Shown here in pieces: positions 1 to 10,200 of a stretch of DNA of 21,392 nt. Location: contig JBBHKE010003406.1 in assembly GCA_037447655.1 (NCBI GenBank), positions 1 through 21,392 of the forward strand, written 5' to 3'. The position numbers and the translations under genes were made by a program. The stretch is from Zygnema cylindricum. Its lineage: Eukaryota > Streptophyta > Zygnematophyceae > Zygnematales > Zygnemataceae. The stretch's first letter is position 1; each line of letters begins with the position of its first letter. Under the pieces are notes generated by a model. That model saw nothing but the letters and a program-made list of their open reading frames with translations, had not been told where the DNA came from and made no database searches.

Positions 1-81
1 GTTCTGGTTTTGGTTGTTTTAATTTTGGTTTTGGTTTTTTGGTTTTAGTTTTAGTTTTGGTTTTGGTTTTGGTTTTGGTTG
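1..81. repeat. degenerate GGTTTT-type simple repeat
   Basis: The sequence is made almost wholly of TTTTGG and TTTTAG hexamer-like units with slips. It resembles degenerate telomere-like or simple-repeat DNA. It is interrupted by variant units and does not extend past about position 85, so it is more likely an interstitial simple repeat than a chromosome end. Confidence 0.7.
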
Positions 82-85
82 TTTC

Positions 86-1944
86 ACTTTTTATTTTTCG
101 CGGATTGAGAGATTGGAGGATCAGGAGGATACAAACTCATCTAAAAATGTTAGTAAGATATTGCTTAAAAAGGGGAGAAATCAAACGCTCTGGGTAAATT
201 GGAGCTCCCCAAAAAGGAAAAAATAGCATTCTTAGGTTGGTGGTAACAAGATTTTGCGTGAGTCTTAACCTCGTGGCATGGCAAATACAAAAATGTCGGT
301 CTTGAGCCGGTGGTCATACAAAGTGTCATGAGTTGGTTTTCATTGATAGATGTTTGGGTAATAAGTCCACTAGGCGTGACATTATGTCGTCATTACTACG
401 ATGTGTCCGTAAAACCCCCTCCGCATTTTTATATCTTCTAGGAACTTTTGTCATGCTCGGATGTCAAGATTGCCCAAGGGGCAAAGGTGATATCAAGGCT
501 TCACAACTTAGGACTAATTCAAAGTCATTTCTAACGATACAATATGGAACCTATATGCAATATAGAATATGCTATCCCCGCGTGCTTATAAAAGGGCACT
601 TTTGGAATGCCACAACCCCGTCTCCTACGTATTCGTGTTTATTTTTTTTCTCCTATGTATATTAGGCTAGTAGGGACGGAGGAACTACTCGCACTTACGG
701 AACCAAGTTCAGGGATTGTCGAAATTTCTACAACCCAAGTCTATCGGAGAGGTCCTAAAAGAGTTTCGATTGAATGGGGCCAAAAGAATCTCGTTCGAGA
801 GTCGCCATCAATCCGGACGCGGGTTCAATTGTGCATTTAGATATGACCCAAAGATAAAAAGAGTTGAATTGTACGATCTAAGATGCCATAACAAGTTTGC
901 AAGGGGCGCCATTGAGGCGCTTCGTTTTAGGCTCCTTACGCTCGACTAGGGTTAGGTAGGGTTCAAGACCCAACCATGACTTATAGAGTTTAGACGGATT
1001 CGATCAAAGGACATGGCTGGTCAAAAGGGCCTTCAACGGTTTGGAAAGGTCTATTTGAGTAATCATATCTTTGTGTACGATTGGTCGTTGTACGTTCTTT
1101 ATAACTTGTTGGAAAGCTTAGAGCCAGCTTATCAAAAAATCTTTTGATTAACATATTTGAAGTGATATAGAGAGAGTTATCAAGAGCCAAAGCAGGCTTA
1201 TGAATTAGGCGTAAATTGGTCATTGTGTCAAAGAATGACTTTAGGAAACGGTTCGCTATCGAGTCTCGGTAACAGGCTGGTTCAATGGTCTCGAATGTTG
1301 ACAACGTTCTCACTAACTAGTGATTAGGAATTTGACCCAATCTCAATATTCATCGATAGGAAAAATGTAGGATTGTGATTGGACCAATATCATTGTTTCA
1401 AAAAAAATAAAATAATAATAATAAAGTAAAAAATCAAAAGGGTTTAGGAAAGTGGGAACATTCTCCGACGCTCATACTTTCAACCTTCACGCCAAAGGAC
1501 ACTTTGGATTTTAAGACCAATGTTTATAACATTTAAAAAAAAAAACGGTGGCTCGAGGAGCCACGAATCGTCAAAGATCTTGGTCTACAGAGACAAGGTT
1601 CGTCTGCCTTGGGGGCTTAGATATTGGTCTATCAAACCTGACGCAATCTCGGGTCAACGATATACTCTTCACCCGAAAATAAAAGTGCCAATAACGAGTG
1701 TATCGCAATGTTTGTGCACAATTTAAGAACTGGACCTCAAGGAAAGACCAACAATAGTCATAAACTGATGTATGTGAAAAGATTCTGAAAAGGGGAATGT
1801 TAAAATATAACGATGTTTTAAGGTTCTGAACAACGACCATGACTTTCGAGGATGACCCAAACCAGTGAGCATCGGGGATAGGGGAATGAATTAAAGGTTT
1901 GAGAGAAATGGCTCCGATGGAACTACTAAGGCCTCACACTAGGA
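86..1944. other. unidentified region, no supported gene
   Basis: No recognisable protein domain, splice-consistent exon chain or RNA gene was found here on either strand. The open frames are short and low in information; the longest are about 110 codons. There is an A-rich stretch near 1400-1440. A perfect 7-bp inverted repeat with a 3-base loop lies at 1548-1564 (arm GTGGCTC). The moderately complex sequence between 300 and 1350 could be a decayed repeat or retroelement, but nothing seen here names it. Confidence 0.5.
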
Positions 1945-1984
1945 TACATACATATATATATATATGTATACGTATATATACATA

Positions 1985-2067
<83 letters not shown>
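1945..2067. repeat. (TA)n microsatellite
   Basis: About 120 bases of TA dinucleotides with a few CATA and GTATACG interruptions at the left end. It directly abuts the 3' terminus of the minus-strand non-LTR retrotransposon relic, so it may be the element's 3' tail or its insertion site. Confidence 0.95.
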
Positions 2068-2073
<6 letters not shown>

Positions 2074-2518
2074 GGGGGCGACTTTATTGAAAAGCGCGAT
2101 GGTAAACCATCTGAGTCCATAGGAACAAAATGAAGTAGCATTTCTAAAACTGAAATAACAACATGACAAGGGAATAAACAAAAAGGAAAATCAAGGCAAA
2201 ACCGACGAAAATACGAAAGGATGGCAAGGAAATCGAAAATACCCAAAAAAGCAAAACCCAGAAAGCAAAACATCAAAGGAAAAATCTAAAACGTAAGAAA
2301 AAACAAAAAAAAGGACCCCCAACATAACTAAAAAATCTACCGAAAGCAACCACGTAGGTCCCCGAATCCCGGAGGAGCACAAGGAGGAAGTTCCGGAACA
2401 CGTTGTCGATCCATAACGATAATAGTCGATCGAAGTAATATAGAAGCCAACACCCGTTGTAGGGCCACGGAAAAAACGTTGACGAAAAAAAGAAGTAAGG
2501 ACTGAAACAGAAGGGCTC

Positions 2519-3580
2519 CTAGGTCCCCGCCCTCTCGAACGAGCGCCGACCACAAGTATGGAAAAACTCATCCAAAGCCACACCCAAACAACCAAATATC
2601 TCGACCGCCATCGGAATGAAGCCATCCATAGCATCGCGATGGGCATAATCACACTCCTTCCTTTTAGCCGCGTCACGAGCGGCCACTCCCACATGCCGAG
2701 CCGCTTGGTTGACGACTGTAGTTGAGGTAGGGTTCACCACAACAATATCACCAAATGTACGACGCGCACCATCAAGTAATACAAGATCGATCCGACGCGA
2801 AGGAATAATGTGAGAGACCTCCTGACGAACAAAAAATCCCCCCTCAAAAGCGATAGTAGCGATGGTGTCTCGAATCGTGTCGTGCGCCTAAATTAACTCG
2901 CCCCCGTGGGAGCAACGAAGCAAATGGACCCCGTCGGGATCGAGAACATGGCCACAGGAGCAAACAAGTGAGCCAGGCAAAGGTGGGTAAGGGAGGGCCA
3001 AGCCGAAACCTAAGGGCCGTAGTGAACAGAGCCGGGGTGAAACGAAGAGTGGATAAGATAGGGACAGCCAATAGCCAAGCTCCAGAGCCAGGTCCGCCAC
3101 AAGACAGGAAGCGTGCACGCGAAGAATTGGAAGGAAGCGCCTCGAGAAGTTGGGATTTAATAGCGGCGACAACCAGATCAGAAATGGATTCTTGAACACG
3201 CGCAACTGATGTCGTAACAAGAGTAGAAAACATCGGCATGTCCTCGATAGCCGACGGATTAAGAGAACGTGATGCATCCAAAAGGGACCGTTGGAAGGCG
3301 AGCTCACCATCTAAAACACGGGGAACCACGGCCGTAAGAATAGGAGTGTCCCCAGCCACAAAACAAGAGACAATAGTGGAAGCAACAAGGCACCAACTTC
3401 CCAAATAGGCGGTTGGAGCAACATGCGCCGTCGAGAGTAAACCCAAACCGCCGGTCGAGACTCGAAGAGAGGCTTGGATGCGTGCCGCGGGCCCAGACTC
3501 GCGATCAAAAGCTCCACGGCCCAACAAAGTGTGGAGGACATCCATAAGACGATCATCGAATGCGGAAAGTGAGGACACAA
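2519..3580 (-). pseudogene. LINE C-terminal region: zinc-binding block and endonuclease-like domain
   Basis: This region follows the reverse transcriptase on the minus strand in shifting frames. It contains GGLGLLSTAHVAPTAYLGSW (within about 3370-3470). At 2962-2891 it has CSCGHVLDPDGVHLLRCSHGG, a Cys/His arrangement typical of LINE C-terminal zinc-binding blocks. Further down, RQEVSHIIPSRRIDLVLLDG is followed by GDIVVVNPTSTT. The E...D...(E/D)xx pattern on hydrophobic strands is reminiscent of restriction-like (PD-(D/E)xK) endonuclease domains of LINEs. That assignment is inference from the pattern only. The last recognisable residues end near 2519, and untranslated sequence follows to 2068. 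Confidence 0.7.
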
Positions 3581-3667
3581 AGGATGGGGTGGGAGAGGAA
3601 GTGCGAGTAAGGTAAGAGGGTCGGGCCAGGAAACATCGTGTCAGAAAGAGCAAAGGCCACCTGGGGA

Positions 3668-4664
3668 TCACAAAGGTGAGGAAGGTCGTCCACGTGGGGA
3701 AAAATTTGTCTGAAGAGCGGAATCGAGGAATTTCGTGACGTGGGGATCGGAACCAAGCGGGCAACCCAACACCCGAATGCCTTCGGTAGGAGGAGGAGTC
3801 TGAAAACCAGAAGGGGGAGTGAAAGAAAGAGGAATAGGACGTGGGGACCAAACAACACAATTTGATGGCTGGACCGAAAGATTGAGTTCGGCCAAGCGAG
3901 CCTTGAAATAGTTATAGGCCGGTATAACTTGGTTTGAAGGACCAATAATGTGTGTGTCATATGCAACAGAAGAGAAGAGGCAAGAAGGGTAAGCTCGGAG
4001 GGCGCGGTAATGGGCTAGGGCAAACAAAGGGCCCCTAAGAGGATCGCCCTGACGGGTGCCAGTCGTGGAGGAAAGTGGGACCAAACCATCATCCGTGGAA
4101 AAAGAGAGGCAACTGCTCAGAGAATAAAAGGCTCTCACAAAAGGAAATATCTAGGCAATCGGGGAAGTTGCGGCCATAAGATCTGAAAAAATGGCATTCC
4201 GATCCACTGTATGAAAGGCATTAAAAACATCCACCTGGAGGACTAACCAATCCGGATGGGCATCTAGCAAAGCTTGGATCCCATGGACCACGGCCTCACA
4301 ACCCCCCCTGGTTGCCACTCCGAACTGATGAGGGGAGAAATAATCATGGAAAGCAGGCTGGAGCTGGATGCAGATTGCACGGGCCACCAATCGGTACAAT
4401 ACCTCGCCCACTGCAATAGGTCGGATTCTCCCATTGGGGTTTGGTGACAGCCACGAGGCGGGAGGCCTTGAGGAGATCGCAAATACGAGAGGGGATAGTG
4501 CCAGCCGCAATAAGGGAACATACTCGAAAAATCAAATCAAAGCCCGGAGCACCAGATTTCGGAGGCAAAACGTCGCGAAATAACTCATTAACCGTGCCCG
4601 AATGACCCCTTGCTGAAAGATGTGGAGAAGTCGTAAGGGCCTTTATTAAAGAGTTTCGATCCAA
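3668..4664 (-). pseudogene. LINE reverse transcriptase domain, frameshifted
   Basis: Three reading frames together give a reverse transcriptase. The first frame has the fingers region, with FRDVLPPKSGAPGFDLIF and LLKASRLVAVTKP. A frameshift leads to GRIRPIAVGEVLYRLVARAI and FGVATRGGCEAVVHG. The motif A-like segment is LQVDVFNAFHTVDRN, whose catalytic Asp is at about 4229-4231. A further shift leads to GTRQGDPLRGPLFALAHYRA. The catalytic Tyr-x-Asp-Asp motif C is reduced to AYDTHIIG at about 3961, so one Asp and its neighbour are missing. Known role of the family: target-primed reverse transcription of the element RNA. This copy lacks an intact active site and an intact frame. Confidence 0.85.
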
Positions 4665-4802
4665 AAGAAAACACTCTGTCGGCTCGAAGGTGTGAATAGA
4701 GGGGGGCTGAGGGGAAGGAGCTGGGGGATGAAGAGCTCGAGGAATCTCAACACTCGTAGGAGACCGAGGAGCAGGATTAAAAGGCTGGAGGGCCCGAATT
4801 GC

Positions 4803-5443
4803 TTAAGAGAGCTCACCAACTTGGCCCAAATGTACTGTACGACGATAGGAGGATGGCATATCCGAAGTTCGAGATGTACGACGTGGCATGAAAGAAACAC
4901 TCGCAACTCGATCCTCGTGCTCGGCATGAAGGGCTCGCCAATCGCCTCGAAAGAATCGTCGACATCGAGCCATAGTTTCTCGGGGTCCCGCTACCACCGC
5001 CACGACCAGGCAAAACTAGAACCCAAAGTGAGAACATGAAAAGGAGGTGCCAAGGTCCAACATCCGTGGGATCCGAATAAATACGGGGACAAAGGAAGGT
5101 GGAGGGCGTCCTGGACGATAATCCGCACAGCCATCGGAATCCGCGTGTATAAACGCGGACGGGGAGCCCCCAAATCATAAGCTCCGAGCACGTCTAAATC
5201 GCGTACAAATGCCCAATCTTCGTTCGTAGGTCCGGACGAGAGTGTTGTGGAAGAAAGGGTACTAGAGGAAGGGTCGCTCTGGGCCAAAAATTGTTTACAA
5301 CTCTTTGTATGTCGGGCAATACCGGCACCGGTCGCGAAATGGTTATGACACCCGTTACATTCTACCCGTGTTGAGGCTTGTGTACGAGGTTTAGGTGGAA
5401 GAGGTGAACGAGGGAGAAGAGGCGAGGATGCACGATCAGACAT
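4803..5443 (-). pseudogene. LINE polyprotein N-terminal part with C2HC zinc finger
   Basis: The most likely start is the Met at 5441-5443 (MSDRASSPLLPRSP), because the frame upstream is low-complexity Pro/Ser/Phe. A Pro-rich leader is followed by a zinc finger VECNGCHNHF...ARHTKSC with spacing C-x2-C-x12-H-x3-C, typical of nucleic-acid-binding fingers of LINE and DDE-type elements. The segment RIPMAVRIIVQDALHLPL follows. The frame then shifts into one with RFFRGDWRALHAEHEDR and RRTVHLGQVGELS. A TAA stop interrupts directly after GELS (about 4803), and AIRALQP continues beyond it in the same frame. The protein is expected to bind element RNA or DNA. It is not functional as it stands. Confidence 0.75.
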
Positions 5444-5600
5444 GGTCATTGAATGAGAGGGAGAAGCATGGGACGTGATAGAGGGAGAGGAAGGGGGAAA
5501 TAGGAAGGAGGAAAGGAATACATGGGAAGTAGATGGTGGAAATGGTAGTGGGAAAGAAACATGGGTAGTGTGGTAGAAAGGTTGCAACGGAGAGAAAGGG

Positions 5601-6084
5601 GGGGGATATGGAGGAAGGGACCAAAAAGGGGGGGGGGGCGTGGGAAAGGGTTTTTTTAGGGTTTTTTAGGGATGTGGAAAAAAAAGGGGAGGGGGGGGGA
5701 AAGGGAATTGTTGGGTTTTTTTTTTTTTTTTTGTGCGGTTGTGTGTGTGAGTGAGTGTGTGTGTGTGAGCGTGTGTGTGTGTTATTGGCGTTAGGGTTTG
5801 AGGTGTGAGTAATTTTAGTGGGGGGAAAGGGGTTTCTGTCGTGTAATGGAAGGGGAGAGGGAGGGTAGGATGACGGAAGGGGGCTTCACCTATGCCGCCT
5901 AGGCTCGACTCTTTCCTCACAGTCCATTTTTAAAATTTTTTAAAACTCATAAAATACGCCAACTTAAACCTACGTGAATCTTTTTATGGTTCGGCTTATT
6001 TTAGATTGTTGTTGGTTTTTTTGTTTTGTTGTACCTCGTGTTTTACATTTGAGATGGTAATGAATTCAAGTCCAAAACATATTT
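5601..6084. other. G-rich, T-rich and GT-rich low-complexity stretch
   Basis: Contains G runs at about 5599-5640 and 5685-5700, a T run at 5716-5732, and a GT/GTGA microsatellite at 5733-5782. The rest is AT-rich filler. No gene is supported. It lies between the 5' side of the LINE relic and the tandem repeats downstream of XCT. Confidence 0.7.
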
Positions 6085-6325
6085 CTTTTTGAAACAACAA
6101 TTGGAAAGTCAAAAAAAAAAAATTTTTTGCACATGTGTATTAACATCTTTTTTTTTTTTCAAAAACAACAATCCTGAAAAGTCATTTATAACCTGTTTTA
6201 AACATATACAATCTTTTTTCTTACAAAAGAAAACCATTAAAAAGTCAATTTTGCTCAAAGGACCAGAAAAAACTTTTTTTTTTTAATTTCTTACAAAAAC
6301 AACATCCATAAAAGTAATTTTGCTT
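6085..6325. repeat. diverged tandem repeat, unit about 70-75 bp
   Basis: Four diverged copies of a segment of the form ACAACAnnCCnTAAAAAGTCA(A)TTTTGCT are visible, near 6090, 6160, 6225 and 6298, each preceded by an A or T run. The last two are clearest. It is non-coding; the short open frame across it is Lys/Phe-rich and has no known domain. Confidence 0.6.
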
Positions 6326-6377
6326 TGAAGTGGTAAATGAAAAAGAAAAACCTGTGAGATCCAGAACTAATCTCTTT

Positions 6378-7031
6378 GGGAAAGAGGGAGAGGGAGGAAG
6401 CGAGAGATGGAGGGAGAGAGGGAGAGAGGGAGAGAAGGAGAGAGGGAGGGAGGGAGAGAGGGACAGGGGGAGACGGAGAAAGCGAGAGGGGAAGAAAGCG
6501 AGGAGAGGGAGGGAGAGAGGGAGAGAGGGAGAAAGGGAGAGAGGGAGAGAGGGAGGGAGAGTAGGAGAGAGGGAGAGAGGGAGAGGGAGAGGGAGTAGGA
6601 GAGAGGGAGAGAGGGAGACAGGGAGAAAGGGAGAGAGGGAGAGAGGGGGAGAGGGAGAGGGAGAGAGAGAGGGGAGAGAGGGAGAGAGGGAGAGGGGAGA
6701 GGTAGAAAGCCAGAGAGGGAGAAAGTGAGAGAGGGAGGGAGAGAGGGAGAGAAGGAGAGGGAGAGTGGGAGAGAGGGAGAGAGGGAGACAGGAGAGAGGG
6801 AAAGAGGGAGGGGGAGAGGGGGAAAGGGGGAGAAGGGGAGAGAGGGAGAGAGGGAGAGGGGAAGAGGGAGGGAGAGAGGGAGAGAGGGAGAGGGAGAGAG
6901 GGAGGGAGAGGGAGAGAGGGGGAGAGGGATAGAGGGATAGAGGGAGAGAGGGAGACAGAGAGAGGGAGGAAGGGAGAGAAGGAGAGAAGGAGGAGGAGAG
7001 AGGGGGGAGAGGGGGGGAGGAGAGGGAGGGA
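6378..7031. repeat. GGGAGA-type purine tract
   Basis: About 650 bases of almost uninterrupted GGGAGA/GAGGGA hexamer variants with sparse C and T interruptions. It begins 60 bases past the XCT stop codon on the XCT side, so the XCT transcript would read it as a (CU)-rich tract in its 3' untranslated or downstream region. Long apparent open frames here (Ser/Pro/Leu on minus; Arg/Glu/Gly on plus) are by-products of the repeat lacking stops. Confidence 0.95.
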
Positions 7032-7090
7032 CAAATTCAGAGCAATTATTAAGTGGGAATAAGACAAAAAGTTGAATATTTTGAGATGAT

Positions 7091-7141
7091 TTATTCCCCA
7101 TGAATGGTATATCGCTCCCATTTTTTCGTCGGGTCATATAT
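7091..7141 (-). CDS. XCT: XCT exon 12 (C-terminus and stop)
   Basis: The acceptor is TTTACAG. The exon encodes [16 protein letters not shown] and ends in TAA at 7093-7091. It matches the C-terminus of plant XAP5 proteins (…[13 protein letters not shown]…). Confidence 0.95.
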   Translation of the reverse strand: MYDPTKKWERYTIHGE

Positions 7142-7225
7142 CTGTAAAAATGTAAAATAAAAAAAGACAAATAAACAAATAAATTAATAAAATAAAAAGA
7201 GAAGTGGGATAGAGTAAGAAGATGA

Positions 7226-7277
<52 letters not shown>

Positions 7278-10200
7278 ATATGCATGTATATTTTTTTTTT
7301 TTTGGTAAAAAAATAGGAGAGTTTAGTTTATTTTCTTCTGTGGAACAGTAATAAAAATAAAATTATATGTAAAAAAATCTACTCCCATGGAAAAGCCAGG
7401 AATACGTGTTTGTAGAAAAAAAATGAGAAAAGCTACAGGTACAAAAAAATATTGAAAAAAAACAAATGTGAAAAAAAAGTATAAGCAAATAAAAATAAAC
7501 CTCCTATCGAGAGGCTGGAAGAAAGAAAAAATTTAAATTATAAAAAGTACCGTCCATTGAGAGGCTGGGATTTATGTTTATTTTAAAAAGAATAAAAAAA
7601 ATGCAATAAAAAAAAATTACCTCCCATCGAGAGGCCGGGAAAATATGTTTATTTTTGTCGTACCAATGACGCTCCACCACCTTTCCCCGCGTGAGACTAT
7701 GAAGAAAAAAAAAAAAGATAAAAATCCCCCATTAAAATGAGAAATTTCCCCATAAAATGATAAAGTCTCGCCATAAAATGATAAATTTCCATACACAAAT
7801 AAGATAAATAAATGTTAACAGGTTTTGTCGGATTAATTAGGGATTTTAGTGTTCACATAAACTAATTTCACATATTAGAGGTGAAAAGTTATTAAAGTTT
7901 AATATAAGTTTAACACATTTCGTCTTAAGCTCCTTACAATTTCCTCGGCTCAAAGTAATTAGATAATTAAACAAATATGACTTTAAAAAAAAAACCACGA
8001 GATAAAAAATGAGATAGTTTATACATATACAACCGTCAATAAAATGAGATAAATGGGTAATATCGAGAAATTTTTACACACCTTTTTGTCTTTTTCTACT
8101 ATTTGCTTTCCACGAGTGTAAAAAAAAAAGGCATAATTTTAAATATGGACAAAATAGAGGGACAAGTGAAAAAATAAACAAATAAATAAAAATAAAAAAA
8201 CCTCGTCTTTTTCTATCGTCGCGTCAGCGATTGTTCGAACGTCCTCGTGAACGTCAAAGTGAAAAAGCTGAAAAAAAAGAGGAATCAAAACAGTTTTAAA
8301 CAAACAATAAAAAAACAAAAAAAAGGACAAAAAAAAACGATCCAATTTAAGAAACCGAAGCTTCCAAAGTTGGAAAAAAAAAGGAAAAGAAAAACAAAAA
8401 AAGAAAAATGAAATCCAATTTCAGAAACCAAGCCTTAAAAGCTGAAAACAAAGAAAAACTCCAAGCTGAAAAATTAAATTTTAAAAGTTGAAAAGGAAAA
8501 AAAAAGAAGAAACAGAAAAAATAGGAGAAAAAACCAAAAAAAACTAAAAAAAAAACAAAAAAAAAGTAAAAAAAAAGAAAAAAAAACCAAAAAAAACCCA
8601 AAAAATTATCCAACTAACAAAGAAAGGTCAAAAAAAGAAAAAAAAAAAAAAAAAAAAAGAGAGAGAGAGAGAGCAAAAAAAGAAACGAATAATAAAAAAA
8701 AAACGAGAAAAATAGAAAGAAACATACCGGTCCACTTTTCCCTCTCGCTCGGTTAATAATCAACTCATAGAAAGTATATTGCTGCTCTGCCAAAAAAAGA
8801 AAAAAAGAACCCCCATCAGTTCCAAAAAACCCCTCAAAAATCCAAAAAGAACCCCAGAAAACTCAAAAAATTAATCCAAAAATACCGCCGAACATAAAAA
8901 AACCAAAAGGACCCTTAACCCGCCTTTTCCCCGTCTCATTCACAGAATCCGTGCAGAAAACAAAAACCGCACAGAATTTTTGTACAAAATCTGTCTTTTG
9001 TGTATCGACATATATAGAATTGTACATATATACAATCTCTCATCTCTTCCTGTTTCCCCCTTTTCCTCTCTCTGTCTCTCCTTTTCTCTATTTCATCCTC
9101 TCTCCCTCTCTGTCACCCTCCCTCTCTACCTCTCCCCCTTCCTCTCTTCCTCTCCCTCCCTCTCCCTCCCTCTCTCCCTACCTGCCTCTCCCCTATCCAT
9201 CTCCCTCTCCCTATTTTCCTCTCTCCCTCTCTCCCTCTGCCCCTCTTTCTTCCTTTTCACTCTTTTATCAGATAAATTATCGGCATTTATACCCTAATCC
9301 TGCAATTCTCAAACAATAATTCTGATATTATTGTATAAGAAAAACTGAAGAAACATCATTAAACGTCACAAAAAAAAGGGTTTTAATAACTTACGTGTGG
9401 AATTATCAAATCTTCCTTAATATAATGTAATTTTTCGACCGAGGAAAATAAGACAAGGTTTTCATAACTTACATTTGGAATTATCAAATCTTCCTTAATA
9501 TAGTAAATTTCTGACCGAGGAAAAAAAGAAAAGATTTTAATAACTTACGTGTGGAATAATCAAATCTTCCTTAATATAAAGTAAATTTTCAACCGAGGAT
9601 GTCCTCACTTCCCGAAACTCAGTCGCCAGCTGTTGTTGAACCGCCCGTAAAAATTCACCGATAGAGTCACCTTTGCGGACCTGGTAAACGAGGTAAGAGA
9701 GGTAAGAGGAAAGAGGAGAGGCAGAGGGAGAGGGAGAGCAAGAGAGGAAGAGGAGTGAAATAGAGAGGGAGGGAGGGAGGGAGGGGGGGAGGGAGGGAGG
9801 GAGGGGGGAGGGATGGAAGGAAGGAGGGAGGGAGGGGGGAAGCGAGCGAGTATTATTTTGACGTGTCAATTAAAAATTAATGTCGAAGTTTGTATTGTTA
9901 ATATTGCTTTCACGTGGAATAGCGATATTTATTGAAGTCGAGAGATGTTTTATAAGTCAATTTCATGAGTATTTTCAGTGTGTGCTCTCTCTCTTTCTCT
10001 CGCTCTCTCTCTCGCACTCTCTCTCCATCGGTGACTTTTGACGAACATTAAATACCTGCCTTTCAACCTTTTACACAAAAGTTTGGGAGGAAAGAAAAGA
10101 TGGTTTGGGAAAGAAAAGATGGTTTGGGAAAAAAAAGATGGTTTGGGAAAGAAAAGATGGTTTGGGAAAGAAAAGAAAAAAGTTTGGGAGGAAAGAAAAG

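Larger units (their letters stand above)
2068..5600 (-). mobile_element. degenerate non-LTR retrotransposon (LINE-type)
   Basis: Read on the minus strand, this region carries the parts of one LINE-type polyprotein in order: a C2HC zinc finger, a linker, a reverse transcriptase, a conserved downstream region with a GGLGLLSTAHVAPTAYLGSW block, a Cys/His zinc-binding block, and an endonuclease-like C-terminus. An AATAAA on the minus strand (TTTATT at 2083-2088) lies just before the junction with the (TA)n tract. The reading frame changes several times and at least one in-frame stop is present, so it is inactive. The domain order resembles LINE families that pair an N-terminal zinc finger with a C-terminal restriction-like endonuclease. 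A Utopia-like family is possible but unproven. The 5' boundary near 5600 is approximate; no target-site duplication was found. Confidence 0.85.

Noticed and set aside
333-949. Short overlapping open frames in the left region
   Set aside because: No recognisable motif, no consistent splice sites and no support beyond lack of stops.
945-975. B-box-like word GGTTCAAGACC suggesting a tRNA or tRNA-derived SINE
   Set aside because: No matching A box or cloverleaf stems could be drawn around it; a single short word is weak evidence.
1899-2276. Tyr/Ile-rich open frames
   Set aside because: They translate the (TA)n microsatellite; no biological signal.
2968-5039. Plus-strand open frames across the LINE
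   Set aside because: They are antisense shadows of the element's minus-strand coding parts, with no family resemblance.
6291-7170. Long Ser/Pro/Leu-rich open frames (up to 276 codons) on the minus strand
   Set aside because: They are translations of the GGGAGA/CTCTCC repeat, which happens to lack stops in several frames. No domain, and the end overlaps real XCT exon 12 in another frame.
8347-8613. Phe-rich 88-codon open frame on the minus strand
   Set aside because: Arises from the A-rich sequence of XCT intron 9; low complexity.
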